NCBI RefSeq assembly: GCF_002937115.1
Contig: NZ_NHRY01000250.1
Location: forward strand, 1 to 64,000
Direction of reading: 5' to 3'
DNA from: Rhodopila globiformis
GTDB lineage: Bacteria; Pseudomonadota; Alphaproteobacteria; Acetobacterales; Acetobacteraceae
Length of the DNA: 64,000 bases
Part shown: positions 9,002 to 19,723 of the stretch, in pieces
Layout: each line of letters starts with the position of its first letter
How positions within the stretch are numbered: position 1 is the first letter of the stretch
Translations under genes and position numbers: made by a program
Notes under the pieces: generated by a model
What the model was told of the DNA's origin: nothing
Database searches by the model: none
The model's input: the letters and a program-made list of their open reading frames with translations, nothing else

Positions 9002-9739
9002 CTAGACCTGAAGCGCCTTCACATAGGCCGCAACCGTCGCCGTGAAGCCGTTTTCCAGCGCGTCGGCGGTCAGCTCATGGCCGATGGAGGCCTCGGCCAG
9101 GAACGGCACGGCGGCCATCAGCGGCGGGATGTTGTGCAGGTTCAAGTCGTGGCCGGCGTTGACGACGAGGCCGGCCTCCCGGGCACGCGCCGCCGTCGCG
9201 GCGATCCGCTCCAGCACCGGCTGGTGCGTGCCGGCGCGGAATGCCTCGGCATAGGGGCCAGTGTAGATCTCCACGCCGTCGGCGCCGCTCGTTCGCACCC
9301 GGTCGATCACCGCGGGATCGGCGTCGATGAACAGGATCGCCCGGCCGCCCTGCGCCTTGATCGCCTGGATCGCCGGGCCGGTCACCTGCACCTGCGCCGG
9401 GGTGAGCTTCCAGCCTTCATCCGAGGTGAAGGCACCCGGCGCGTCCGGCACCAGCGTCACCTGCTCCGGCCGGTTGGCGCGCACGATGTGCATCAGCCGC
9501 GCGTCCGGGTAGCCCTCGATATTGAACTCGATTCCCGGACGGAGCGGACGCATCAGGTCCGCCAGCATGGGCACGTCGCTGCCACGGATGTGCCGCTCGT
9601 CCGGCCGCGGATGCACCGTCAGGCCATGCGCGCCGGCCTCCAGCGCCAGATGGGCGAAGCGCCGCAGGTCCGGCACGCCGGTGTGGCGGGAGTTGCGCAG
9701 CAGGGCGATCTTGTTGAGGTTGACGCTGAGGTGAGCCAT
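9002..9739 (-). CDS. pdxJ: Pyridoxine 5'-phosphate synthase
   Basis: This 245-aa TIM-barrel enzyme makes pyridoxine 5'-phosphate from 1-deoxyxylulose 5-phosphate and 3-amino-1-hydroxyacetone phosphate, the last ring-forming step of DXP-dependent vitamin B6 synthesis. Diagnostic residues are all present: VHPRPDERHI at 42-51, FNIEG near 72-76, VNAGHDLN near 193-200 and GHELTADAL near 220. I start it at the ATG encoding MAHLSVNLNKIALLRN. The much longer open frame that continues upstream runs antisense through the kinase gene and is an artefact of high GC. Length is normal. Confidence 0.95.
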   Translation of the reverse strand: MAHLSVNLNKIALLRNSRHTGVPDLRRFAHLALEAGAHGLTVHPRPDERHIRGSDVPMLADLMRPLRPGIEFNIEGYPDARLMHIVRANRPEQVTLVPDAPGAFTSDEGWKLTPAQVQVTGPAIQAIKAQGGRAILFIDADPAVIDRVRTSGADGVEIYTGPYAEAFRAGTHQPVLERIAATAARAREAGLVVNAGHDLNLHNIPPLMAAVPFLAEASIGHELTADALENGFTATVAAYVKALQV

Positions 9740-9907
9740 GCCGGCACGATACCGTGTGCGGCCCGGCAACTCAACGCGGATACCGGCCGGCGCGCTCAAG
9801 GTATTGACTGGACCTGGGCAGAACCCGACCCAGATTGCCCGCCCAGGCCCCGTCCGATTTATCGGCACGATGGCAGGGAATGAGGCTTTTCGCCGGGGGA
9901 CCGTCAC

Positions 9908-12130
<2,223 letters not shown>

Positions 12131-12298
12131 GGCAGACAGCCTGGCTGGGCGTTGCCATGCGTATCAGGATAGGGAGGTGGATGGGGAAGGATCTGGCGCC
12201 AGGTCTGTTGCCCCACCGTCGTGGCCGGACGTGTCCCCATGGCTACCGGGATAGGGCGGCGATTGGAGAAGGATCTCGGGGCCGGTCCGTTGTCTTAC

Positions 12299-12330
12299 CG
12301 TCATGGCCGGGCGTGTCCCGGCCATGACGG
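12299..12330. repeat. Compact palindrome, GTCATGGCCGGGC type
   Basis: CGTCATGGCCGGG and CCCGGCCATGACG face each other with only about five bases between them. This is the shortest copy of the family and lies just downstream of two convergent genes, where it could also act as a transcription-terminating hairpin. Confidence 0.8.
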
Positions 12331-12349
12331 GGAGGCAACGGACCCGCGC

Positions 12350-13981
12350 CTACTCGATCGCCGAACTCGACTTCGCAAGCTCCCGCAGCACGAACTTCTG
12401 GATCTTGCCGGTCGAGGTCTTCGGAATCTCCCGGAAGACAAACGTCTTCGGCACCTTGAACCGGGCCATGTGCTCGCGGCAGAAGTCACGCAGTTCCTCG
12501 GCCGTGGCCGTCGCCCCCAGCTTCAGTTCGATGAACGCGCAGGGCGTCTCGCCCCATTTCTCGTCCGGCTGCGCCACCACCGCGGCGCTCAGCACCGCCG
12601 GGTGGCGGTACAGCGTCTCCTCCACCTCCAGCGAGGAGATGTTCTCGCCGCCGGAGATGATGATGTCCTTCGACCGGTCGCGGATCTTGACGTAGCCGTC
12701 CGGCTGCATCACCGCGAGGTCGCCGGTATGGAACCAGCCGCCGGCGAACGCCTTGTCAGTGGCGGACGGGTTCTTCAGGTAGCCCTTCATGGTGATGTTG
12801 CCGCGGAACATGATCTCGCCCATGGTCTCGCCGTCCCACGGCACCGGCTGCATGGTCTCGGGATCGAGCACGGTCATGCCGTCCTGCAACGGCGTCCGCA
12901 CCCCTTGCCGCCCGTTGCGCTCCGCCCGGCGGTCGATCGGCATGAAGGCCCAGGATTCCTGCTTGTCGCAGACGCTGGCCGGACCATAGACCTCGGTCAG
13001 GCCATAGACGTGCGTCAGGTCGATGCCGATGGCCTCGGCGCCTTCGATGATCGCCGCGGGCGGGGCGGCGCCGGCGACCTGGCCGTAAATGCGATGGGAG
13101 ATGCCGGCGCGCAGGTCCTTCGGCGCGTTGATCAGCATGGAATAGACGATCGGGGCGCCGCACATGTGCGTCACCTCGTTGTCGCGGATGGCGTCCAGCA
13201 CCGACTGCGCGTCCACCCGGCGCAGGCAGACGTTCACCCCGGCGCGCTCGGCCACCGTCCAGGGGAAGCACCAGCCGTTGCAGTGGAACATCGGCAGCGT
13301 CCACAGGTACACCGCGAAGCGCGGCATGTCCCAGTTCAGGATGTTGCTGACCGCGTTCAGGTGCGCGCCGCGGTGATGATACACCACCCCCTTCGGGTCG
13401 CCGGTGGTGCCGGACGTGTAGTTCAGCGCGATCGCATCCCACTCGTCGCCCGGGGGCTGCCAGTCGTACTCCGGGTCGCCCTCGGCCAGCAGCGCCTCAT
13501 AGGTCACCTCCCCCAGCAGCTTGCCGCCGGAGAAGGCGGGATCGTCGATGTCGATGACCAGCGGCTTTTCGTCCAGCAGCGCCAGGGCGGGCTCGATCAC
13601 GGCAGCATACTCCCGGTCGGTGATCAGCGCCCTGGCGCCGCCGTGCCTCAGCATGAAGGCGATGGTGTCGGCGTCCAGGCGGGTGTTCAGCGTGTTCAGC
13701 ACCCCGCCGCACATCGGCACGCCGAACGCGGCCTCATACATCGGCGGCGTGTTGGGGGCCATGATGGCGACGGTGTCGTTCTTGCCGATGCCGCGGCGCG
13801 ACAGGGCGGAGGCAAGGCGGCGGCAGCGGGCGTAGGTCTGCTTCCAGGTCCAGCGGTCGGTGCCGTGCACGACGGCCAGCCTGTCGGGATAGACATAAGC
13901 CGCCCGCTCGATGAAGGTCAGCGGAGTCAGCGGGGCGTGGTTGGCCTGGTTCCTGGGCAGATCGTCGAAGGGGCTGGTCAT
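12350..13981 (-). CDS. Acyl-CoA synthetase (AMP-forming, medium/long-chain type)
   Basis: This 543-aa ANL-superfamily ligase activates a carboxylic acid to its acyl-CoA through an acyl-adenylate. The P-loop YTSGTTGDPKG is at 188-198, the hinge-region motif is GRSKDIIISGGENIS, and the C-terminal catalytic Lys lies in TSTGKIQKF about 17 residues from the end. Sequence style matches the AlkK/FadK/DmdB-like group, which takes medium-chain fatty acids or methylmercaptopropionate; I cannot separate these by eye. It stands alone, with no beta-oxidation genes beside it. The start is the ATG giving MTSPFDDLPRNQ. Confidence 0.92.
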   Translation of the reverse strand: MTSPFDDLPRNQANHAPLTPLTFIERAAYVYPDRLAVVHGTDRWTWKQTYARCRRLASALSRRGIGKNDTVAIMAPNTPPMYEAAFGVPMCGGVLNTLNTRLDADTIAFMLRHGGARALITDREYAAVIEPALALLDEKPLVIDIDDPAFSGGKLLGEVTYEALLAEGDPEYDWQPPGDEWDAIALNYTSGTTGDPKGVVYHHRGAHLNAVSNILNWDMPRFAVYLWTLPMFHCNGWCFPWTVAERAGVNVCLRRVDAQSVLDAIRDNEVTHMCGAPIVYSMLINAPKDLRAGISHRIYGQVAGAAPPAAIIEGAEAIGIDLTHVYGLTEVYGPASVCDKQESWAFMPIDRRAERNGRQGVRTPLQDGMTVLDPETMQPVPWDGETMGEIMFRGNITMKGYLKNPSATDKAFAGGWFHTGDLAVMQPDGYVKIRDRSKDIIISGGENISSLEVEETLYRHPAVLSAAVVAQPDEKWGETPCAFIELKLGATATAEELRDFCREHMARFKVPKTFVFREIPKTSTGKIQKFVLRELAKSSSAIE

Positions 13982-14122
13982 CGTGGGCGTCTCCCTGACA
14001 GGCGGTCCGGTGGAGCCGGGCCTTTAACCACCTGACATACCGCCGAAAGGCGGAAGGCGGCAATCGGAGTCGTTGCACATCGACGCCTGGTGAACGGAGC
14101 GGGACCGGCGCTGCCGCCCGGG

Positions 14123-14512
14123 TCAGGGCACCATCACGGTGACCTGGCCGGGCACGGTGACACTGATCACGCCGGCGTAGGCACACATGCATTTGCAGTT
14201 GTTGTCGAGCGCCGGCATGCTGCCCAGCAGGACCGTCGGCGCGCCCGGCACCCACGGCGCCACGGTCGCGGGAATACACGGCATCGGCGTCAGCACGCCC
14301 AGCGCTGCCGCGGTCGCCGAGGCGACGGTGGGGTTGGCGATGCTCATGCACATGCCGAACGGCATGATGTTCACCATCGGCGCGAAGTCCATGATGGTCG
14401 CCGCCGGCATGCCACCGGCCATGGTGCGGTTGGTCGGCAGCACGACCAGGGATGACGGCGCCGCCCCCATCGTGCAGGCGAGCATGGCTCCATTCACGAC
14501 CTGGATCGCCAT
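14123..14512 (-). CDS. PAAR-like protein (DUF4280 type)
   Basis: This 129-aa protein starts MAIQVVNGAMLACTMGAAPS and continues with PAATIMDFAPMVNI, PFGMCMSIANP, LTPMPCIP and CKCMCAYAGVI. This is the DUF4280/PAAR-like pattern with conserved cysteines and short Gly/Pro-rich turns. Family members cap spikes of contractile injection systems or carry effector toxins. No vgrG, tss or effector gene is visible in this window, so it is an orphan. The upstream extension (36 more residues) is low-complexity and was dropped in favour of the ATG at 14512. Confidence 0.85.
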   Translation of the reverse strand: MAIQVVNGAMLACTMGAAPSSLVVLPTNRTMAGGMPAATIMDFAPMVNIMPFGMCMSIANPTVASATAAALGVLTPMPCIPATVAPWVPGAPTVLLGSMPALDNNCKCMCAYAGVISVTVPGQVTVMVP

Positions 14513-14718
14513 CTGGGTTTCCCGTTGCGGCTGGTGGGTCGCCGGCAGGATGCGCGTTTCGGTGTTGATTGACAATAATGATGTGAGCGCCCCGGGGTGG
14601 CATGGCAGAGCGGGAACCATGCCGGATCATGCGGGAAGACGGGTCCGCCAGGCGGCCGCCGGGACGGATGTCCGGCTTGCGCCATTCGGCGCCGCTGACG
14701 ATCGCACGGCGGTGCGCG

Positions 14719-15753
14719 TCAGGCCGGGCCATTCACCGACTCCTCGGACAGGCGTACGACATCCGGCGACAGCCTGGCGTCGCGGACCAGGCTGGCGACG
14801 TCCGCCTGTATCCGCTTGCGCGTCTCCGCCAGCACCGCAGGCGCCGGATCGACGAAGCGGACGCCGTTGTCTGCCATCATCCGCCGGGCGCGCGCCTGCG
14901 CCGCCAGGGCGTCGGCGCGATAGCCGCTGATGTTGGTGATCCAGAGATCAGCCATGATCTTCTGCACGTCGGGCGTCAACTTCGCCCAGAAGGCCCGGCT
15001 GATCATTGGAATATACTGGCCGGCGGACTGGTGGTCCTGGTACGAATACCGGACCCCGGCCTCCCACAACCTGGCGCTGGCGCAGCTTTCATTGGTCGAG
15101 ACCAGGCCGTCGAAGCGACCCCGCGACAGCGCCGTCGGCGCGCCGGGCCAGGCGGTGGCGACTGGAATGCCGCCGCAGAAACCGATGCGCCAGCTGACGC
15201 CGGCGCCGCCGGCACTGCGGATCCGCAGGCCGCGGATGTCGTCGAGGCTGCCGATGGGCCGTTTCGTCGTGTACCAGTTCTGCAGGCCCAGGTCGATCCA
15301 CGGGCCGATGACGTGCACCCGCAGCGCGCTTTCGATCTGCCGCACGATCAATGCGCCGGGCTTGCCGTCGGAGGCGCGGTCCGTCACCGCGACCCTCTGG
15401 CCGTAGAACACCGGCAACTGGCAGAAATCGCAGTCGGGCACGATGCCCGTCTGGGTCCAGGCACCCGGCGCGGCCATGTCGATCCGCCCTTGCAGCAGCG
15501 CCGTGGCGACGTCCAGGTCCGCATAGAGCTGGCCGGAGTGGAACACCTGGCTGCTGACCTGGCCCCCCGTGGCATCCTCGACCCTGCGCAGGTAGTCGAC
15601 GATCGCGCGGTTGCGGGCATGGGACGGGGCGGTGTCGAGGGAACAGCGGATCGTCAGCGCCTCCTGCCCGCGGGGGTGGCGCAGGATGGCGCATGTTCCG
15701 GCCGTGGCGGCGGCCGAGCGGGCGAATGCCCGGCGAGACAAGCCTTGCCGCAT
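14719..15753 (-). CDS. TRAP transporter substrate-binding protein (DctP family)
   Basis: This 344-aa periplasmic binding protein has a Tat-like N-terminus (SRRAFARSAAATAGT). It carries DctP landmarks: the LDTAPSHARNRAIVDYL helix, FHSGQLYADLDVATALLQG, and the conserved central region PIGSLDDIRGLRIRSAG containing the substrate-carboxylate Arg. Such proteins capture carboxylates for DctQ/DctM symporters. Neither membrane component lies nearby, so the transporter partner must be elsewhere or the protein has another role. A candidate structured RNA lies upstream in the same orientation (15900-16041). Confidence 0.88.
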   Translation of the reverse strand: MRQGLSRRAFARSAAATAGTCAILRHPRGQEALTIRCSLDTAPSHARNRAIVDYLRRVEDATGGQVSSQVFHSGQLYADLDVATALLQGRIDMAAPGAWTQTGIVPDCDFCQLPVFYGQRVAVTDRASDGKPGALIVRQIESALRVHVIGPWIDLGLQNWYTTKRPIGSLDDIRGLRIRSAGGAGVSWRIGFCGGIPVATAWPGAPTALSRGRFDGLVSTNESCASARLWEAGVRYSYQDHQSAGQYIPMISRAFWAKLTPDVQKIMADLWITNISGYRADALAAQARARRMMADNGVRFVDPAPAVLAETRKRIQADVASLVRDARLSPDVVRLSEESVNGPA

Positions 15754-15899
15754 GGGCTGACCCTTCCTGGCCCCCCGGTTGACCGGGATGGCGCGACTGT
15801 TTGCCGTTCAATCCATGTGCGTCAAGAGGGCGAGGCTACGCTGCCCGCCACCGGGACAACGCCTTGCGGGACCGCTTCCCTTCGTGGCGCCGCGGCGGC

Positions 15900-16041
15900 G
15901 GCAAGCAAAGGGCGCCGGAGGGCGCCCTTGAAGTTTCGACCAGCATCCACTCGGCTTGCGCCTTGGCCACCGTTGCTGGTGGCACGGAACCGAAGTTCCG
16001 CCAGGAGGTGCTATCTCAGCCGGTGTCACCTCGTTAAATCC
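15900..16041 (-). ncRNA. Candidate structured small RNA or leader RNA
   Basis: Four perfect hairpins lie in a row: 16005-16032 (GAGGTG/CACCTC), 15985-16000 (CGGAAC/GTTCCG with a tetraloop), 15966-15983 (GCCACC/GGTGGC) and 15908-15929 (AAGGGCGCC/GGCGCCCTT). Read on the minus strand, the last is followed by TTTGCTTG and looks like a terminator, and a loop-flanking ACCTCCT could mask a Shine-Dalgarno site. It matches no riboswitch consensus I know. It may be a free small RNA or the leader of the downstream DctP gene. Confidence 0.4.
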
Positions 16042-16069
16042 AGCGTAACACGTTGCGGGCGACGCGCAA
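16042..16069 (-). promoter_or_regulatory. Possible promoter of the candidate RNA
   Basis: On the minus strand TTGCGC (16064-16069) and TACGCT (16042-16047) are separated by 16 bases, a reasonable -35/-10 spacing just upstream of the first hairpin. The match to consensus is weak. Confidence 0.25.
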
Positions 16070-16291
16070 GGTCCGGCATATCACATGTCAAGTACGCCGC
16101 AGGCGGCCGCCGGCAGCGCGGTCACGATGCCGGTCCCCGGCCGCCGGCGTGGCCGCAGCCGAGGACGGGCGGACACCGGACCGATGGCGGTGGCGGGCCA
16201 GCCGCCCCGCTCGGCCCCGGACCGCGCCCCTATACAGCCGGTGAAATCCGCCTAGACTTGCCGCCGCGCGACAACGAACAGGAGGAACGTC

Positions 16292-16720
16292 TTGAGCGAT
16301 TCATATTCCGGAGCATGTTTTTGCGGCGCGGTGGAGATCCGCGTGACCGGCAAGCCCAATGCCATGGGCTACTGCCACTGCCGGTCATGCCGTTCCTGGT
16401 CCGGCGGGCCGGTCAACGCCTTCAGCCTGTGGCCGCCCGAGGCCGTGCAGGTGACCAAGGGCGCCGAGCACATCGCCACCTTCGCCAAGACGGAAATGAG
16501 CCATCGCCAGTTCTGCCGCCTGTGCGGCGGCCACCTGATGGCGCGGCACCCGCCGCTGAACATGGTCGACGTGTTTTCCGCAACCATTCCAGACCTACGG
16601 TTCGAGCCGGCGGTGCACGTGAATTACGCCGAAACGGTGCTGCCGATCCGCGACGGGCTGCCGAAGCTGAAGGATTTTCCGGCCGAGTTCGGTGGCTCCG
16701 GGGAGGCGGTGCCGGAATAG
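16292..16720 (+). CDS. GFA family protein (glutathione-dependent formaldehyde-activating enzyme-like, CENP-V fold)
   Basis: This 142-aa protein shows the zinc cysteine pattern of the Gfa/CENP-V family: CFCGAVEIRV near residues 9-18, GYCHCRSCRSWSG near 27-39 and FCRLCGGH near 72-79. Members bind zinc and often glutathione adducts, but only a few are proven formaldehyde-activating enzymes, so function is open. The start is a TTG at 16292. It is supported by a strong AGGAGG at 16280-16285 with six-base spacing, and no in-frame ATG lies before the first Cys motif. Confidence 0.9.
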   Translation: MSDSYSGACFCGAVEIRVTGKPNAMGYCHCRSCRSWSGGPVNAFSLWPPEAVQVTKGAEHIATFAKTEMSHRQFCRLCGGHLMARHPPLNMVDVFSATIPDLRFEPAVHVNYAETVLPIRDGLPKLKDFPAEFGGSGEAVPE

Positions 16721-16795
16721 GCCGGCGCCACCCCCGCCAGGGCCGGCCGCCAGCACCGCCCGGCATGCCGACGCGCGTGCCGGGCGGTTCGGCGT

Positions 16796-17200
16796 TCAGG
16801 TCCCGGCCGGAGGCGCGAAGCACTGCACCAGGCCATGGTACAGCCACAGAATCGGGCTGCCGGTCGGGTTGGCGCCGACGATGATCTTTTCGTCCGGAAC
16901 GATGATCCAGTGATCCGGCTGCCCGGGGAAATGCGCCGGCGTCACATGTGCCCGCCAGTGCGTCCGCCTGACGTGATCGGCATCGATCATCGTGATCATG
17001 TCGGCGTCCACCGGCCGGCCGTCGCCGATGTCGCAGCACGGAATCTGATACTGGTCGTGTTGCGTCGTGATCCATGCCTTGTACGGCGCCATGAACCGGG
17101 CGTCGTCGCTGCCCGGCGTGGGGGGCGCCGCCAGCGCCGTCCGCAGCAACAATGCCGCTGCGATCAGGCCGTACCGGCCGGCGGCCAGGCGGTTGCTCAT
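16796..17200 (-). CDS. Small secreted protein of unknown function
   Basis: This 134-aa protein has a clear signal peptide (residues 1-25, LIAAALLLRTALA followed by APP). The mature part is rich in Trp, His and Pro and contains two paired cysteines (IPCCDIGDG) and one near the C-terminus (VQCFAPP). The motifs HWRAHVTPAHFP and DHWIIVPDEKI look like those of a periplasmic protein family common in Rhizobiales and Acetobacteraceae, with no assigned function that I know. It is convergent with the GFA gene. Confidence 0.75.
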   Translation of the reverse strand: MSNRLAAGRYGLIAAALLLRTALAAPPTPGSDDARFMAPYKAWITTQHDQYQIPCCDIGDGRPVDADMITMIDADHVRRTHWRAHVTPAHFPGQPDHWIIVPDEKIIVGANPTGSPILWLYHGLVQCFAPPAGT

Positions 17201-17557
17201 GGCGGTGCCTCGTGCCTATCGTTCATGCCACCTCGATGCGTCCCGGCGGGACTGTGGAAAGCGCCGGCAAATGGCCCGCAATTTCCGTGCCACGCCCTCT
17301 GCAGCCCAAGAAACGGTCGCTTGCCTGGCAGCATATGTCCTGTAGAGACGGATGTTCCCAAGAAAAAGCGGCGCCTGGTGGCGCGCGGGAGAAGACTTCA
17401 ACGGGACGCCTGAAGTCCACAATTTTCGCGTGTTCATTTGTTGCGGATGTGGCGCGCGGCCCGCGGCCAGGCAGCACGGCCGCCGCCGGAGCCGCGCTGC
17501 CCGCCAACGGCGGGGCCATGCCGCACGGCGCCGATCGGCAGGACCGTGCGGCGAAGC
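17201..17557. other. Gap without recognised content
   Basis: I see no gene, palindrome of the common families or clear regulatory site in these 357 bases. Confidence 0.4.
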
Positions 17558-18868
17558 TCAGTGCATCAGGGTGCCGCTTTCCAGCGCCACGCCGCGCGGC
17601 ATGTGCTTGCGGATGCCCGAGGCCAGGATCAGCCCGGCGCCGGCCAGCATGACGGCGCCGGCGACCAGCATCGGCACCGTGTAGCCGCCGGTGGCGTCGC
17701 GCAGCGCGCCGGTCACCTGCGGCGCGAGATAGCCCGAGATGTTGCCGATGGAATTGATGAAGGCGATGCCGCCGGCCGCCGCGCCGACGCCCAGGTACGC
17801 CGTCGGCAGGTTCCAGAACACCGGCAGGCTGGCGGCGATGCCGCAGAACGCGACGCAGAAGGCGCTGATGGCCAGGTAGATATTGCCCAGCAACAATCCG
17901 GCGGCCATGGCGCCGAACCCGGCGACGACGGTAGGCAGCACGACGTGCCAGATCCGCTCGCCGGTGCGGTCGGAGCTGCGCGAGCACAGGATCATGCCGA
18001 TGCTGCCGCAGATGTTGGGCAGCACCAGGATATAGCCGATGGCGGTGTTCGACAGGCCGAGCGACTTGACGATCAGCGGCAGGAAGAAGGCCATGGCGTA
18101 GATGCCGTAGGCCATCGCGACATAGGCCACGGTCAGGATCAGCAGCTGCGGGCTGGCGATCGAGCTGAGCACGCCCTTGCCGTGGCCGGCTTTGGCGGCG
18201 GCCTCGCTGTCAAGCTGGCCCTGCAGCCAGGTGCGCTGCCCGGCGGTCAGCCAGTGGGCATCCGCCGGCCGGTTGCTCAGGGTGATCAGGCCATAGCAGG
18301 CGAGCATGACGGCGGGGACGCCCTCGACCAGGAAGATCCATTGCCACCCCCGGACGCCGAACGCGCCGTCGAGCTGCAGCAGCGCGCCGCCGAGCGGGCC
18401 GCCGATGACGCCGGCGAAGGCGCCGAAGGCGAAGAAGATGCCCATCATCTGGCCGCGGTAGCGGGCGGGGAACCAGCAGGTCAGGAAATAAGCGACGCCG
18501 GGGAAGAAGCCCGCCTCGGCAATGCCCAGCAGGAAGCGGGCGGCGACGAAACTGGTTTCTCCTGTGACCAGTGCGGTGCCGGCCGAGAAGACGCCCCACA
18601 TGGCCATGATGGCGCTGATCCAGACGCGGGCGCCAACGCGGTTGAGCATCATGTTCGCGGGAAGCTGGAACAGGATATAGGTCCAGAAGAAAGCGCCGGC
18701 GCCGAAGCCATAGGCGCTGGCGGTCAGGCCAAGGTCCTTGTTCATGGTCAGCGCGGCCATCGAGACGTTGAAGCGGTCGAGCGCGTTGATCATGTAGCCG
18801 ATGCTGAGAAACGGTATCAGGCGCCATGCGACCTTGCGCATGACGGCGCGTTCGAAATCGGGCGTCAT
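17558..18868 (-). CDS. MFS transporter, anion:cation symporter type
   Basis: This 436-aa protein has 12 hydrophobic segments. The ACS-family signature region follows the first helix: MINALDRFNVSMAALTMNKD, then SAYGFGAGAFFWTY. Family members import organic acids such as tartrate, phthalate, glucarate or 4-hydroxyphenylacetate. I place the start at the ATG at 18868, which has CAGGAGG directly upstream; the longer frame reaches into a palindromic repeat. A close paralogue lies at 38830-40134. No catabolic gene is adjacent, so the substrate is unknown. Confidence 0.9.
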   Translation of the reverse strand: MTPDFERAVMRKVAWRLIPFLSIGYMINALDRFNVSMAALTMNKDLGLTASAYGFGAGAFFWTYILFQLPANMMLNRVGARVWISAIMAMWGVFSAGTALVTGETSFVAARFLLGIAEAGFFPGVAYFLTCWFPARYRGQMMGIFFAFGAFAGVIGGPLGGALLQLDGAFGVRGWQWIFLVEGVPAVMLACYGLITLSNRPADAHWLTAGQRTWLQGQLDSEAAAKAGHGKGVLSSIASPQLLILTVAYVAMAYGIYAMAFFLPLIVKSLGLSNTAIGYILVLPNICGSIGMILCSRSSDRTGERIWHVVLPTVVAGFGAMAAGLLLGNIYLAISAFCVAFCGIAASLPVFWNLPTAYLGVGAAAGGIAFINSIGNISGYLAPQVTGALRDATGGYTVPMLVAGAVMLAGAGLILASGIRKHMPRGVALESGTLMH

Positions 18869-19258
18869 TGTTTCCTCCTGCGAACTCTGTCGGTCCCGCG
18901 GGAAGGCTAAAGCAGTTTCGCGCGACAGGGAAATGGGAAGGCGGCTTATTGGTTCGAATTCGTAACGTATCGATGCCGCGGGCTGGCGGCACGCCATTGC
19001 CTCCTCGTCATGGCCCGGCTTGTCCGGGCCACCTGTCGCGATGCACGTGCTGGAATAGGTGGCCCGGACAAGCCGGGCCATGACGGATCGGCAAAGTTCT
19101 TCGCTATGTTAACGCCTATGGTGCGTGTCCCGGGCCATGACGGTGAGGGACAAGCCCTTGCTCGCTGTTTCGCTTACCCTGGTGCGCATGGGGACACGCC
19201 CAGCCATGACAAAGGGAGAACAATCGCGGCAGTCAAAACGCTCTTCGACCCGCACCAG
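18869..19258. other. Gap with palindromes, between the MFS gene and the hydrogenase operon
   Basis: Contents are one full palindrome (19007-19084) and partial GTCATGG/CCATGAC copies at about 19125-19215. No gene is seen. Confidence 0.5.
19007..19084. repeat. Palindromic element, GTCATGGCCCGGCTTGTCC type
   Basis: Perfect 28-bp arms at 19007-19034 and 19057-19084 are separated by 22 bases. It has the same arm as the copies at 8619 and 51976. Confidence 0.88.
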
Positions 19259-19723
19259 TCACGCCGCCGTCAGCTCCGTAACGATCAATCGCGCGGCCTC
19301 CTGCGCGGCAGACACGACCTCACCCGACATCGCCCCGCCTACCGCGAACGAGCCCCCCTCGATCACATACGCTACGCACACGCGCGGCATGCACGACAAC
19401 GCGGCCGCCAGGGCGACCGCCTGCGCCACGCCGAACCCGTGCGACGAGGCGCCGCCGCTCTCCGGCACCACGTCCCCGGCCCGGCAGTCCAACCGCCGGA
19501 TCGTGCCCGGCGGCGCGCCCGACACCGCGGCATCCACCAGGATCACGCAATCCGCCTGCTGCAGCAGGTCGACCAGCTCCGCCGCGCCGCCGGCCTGTTC
19601 CTCGATCCGCACGTCCGCCGGCAGCCGCCCGCGCAGCAGGCGCGCGACCAGGCGGCCCACGCCGTCGTCGCCACGGTCCGGATTGCCGACGCCGACCACC
19701 AGCCGGCGTGGCGGTTCAGACAC
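19259..19723 (-). CDS. Hydrogenase maturation endopeptidase
   Basis: This 154-aa member of the HyaD/HycI/HoxW family opens with [16 protein letters not shown] (nickel-sensing Asp) and continues with [12 protein letters not shown] and a His in [10 protein letters not shown]. These proteases clip the C-terminus of the hydrogenase large subunit after nickel insertion. The gene overlaps the end of the large-subunit gene by eight bases and is the last gene of the operon, so it very probably processes that subunit. Length is typical. Confidence 0.93.
   Translation of the reverse strand: MSEPPRRLVVGVGNPDRGDDGVGRLVARLLRGRLPADVRIEEQAGGAAELVDLLQQADCVILVDAAVSGAPPGTIRRLDCRAGDVVPESGGASSHGFGVAQAVALAAALSCMPRVCVAYVIEGGSFAVGGAMSGEVVSAAQEAARLIVTELTAA

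Larger units (their letters stand above)
15754..16291. other. Intergenic region holding a candidate structured RNA
   Basis: These 538 bases separate the divergent DctP and GFA genes. The middle holds a chain of four short hairpins (see the ncRNA entry). The flanks at 15760-15895 and 16075-16275 hold nothing I recognise apart from the GFA ribosome binding site. Confidence 0.5.

Noticed and set aside
15900-16041. Known riboswitch (TPP, cobalamin, SAM-II, glycine, ZTP) for the hairpin cluster
   Set aside because: None of the conserved core sequences of these classes is present, so I left it as an unassigned structured RNA.
18950-18975. TTCGAATTC resembling a tRNA T-loop
   Set aside because: No acceptor stem, anticodon arm or CCA-proximal pairing can be drawn around it.
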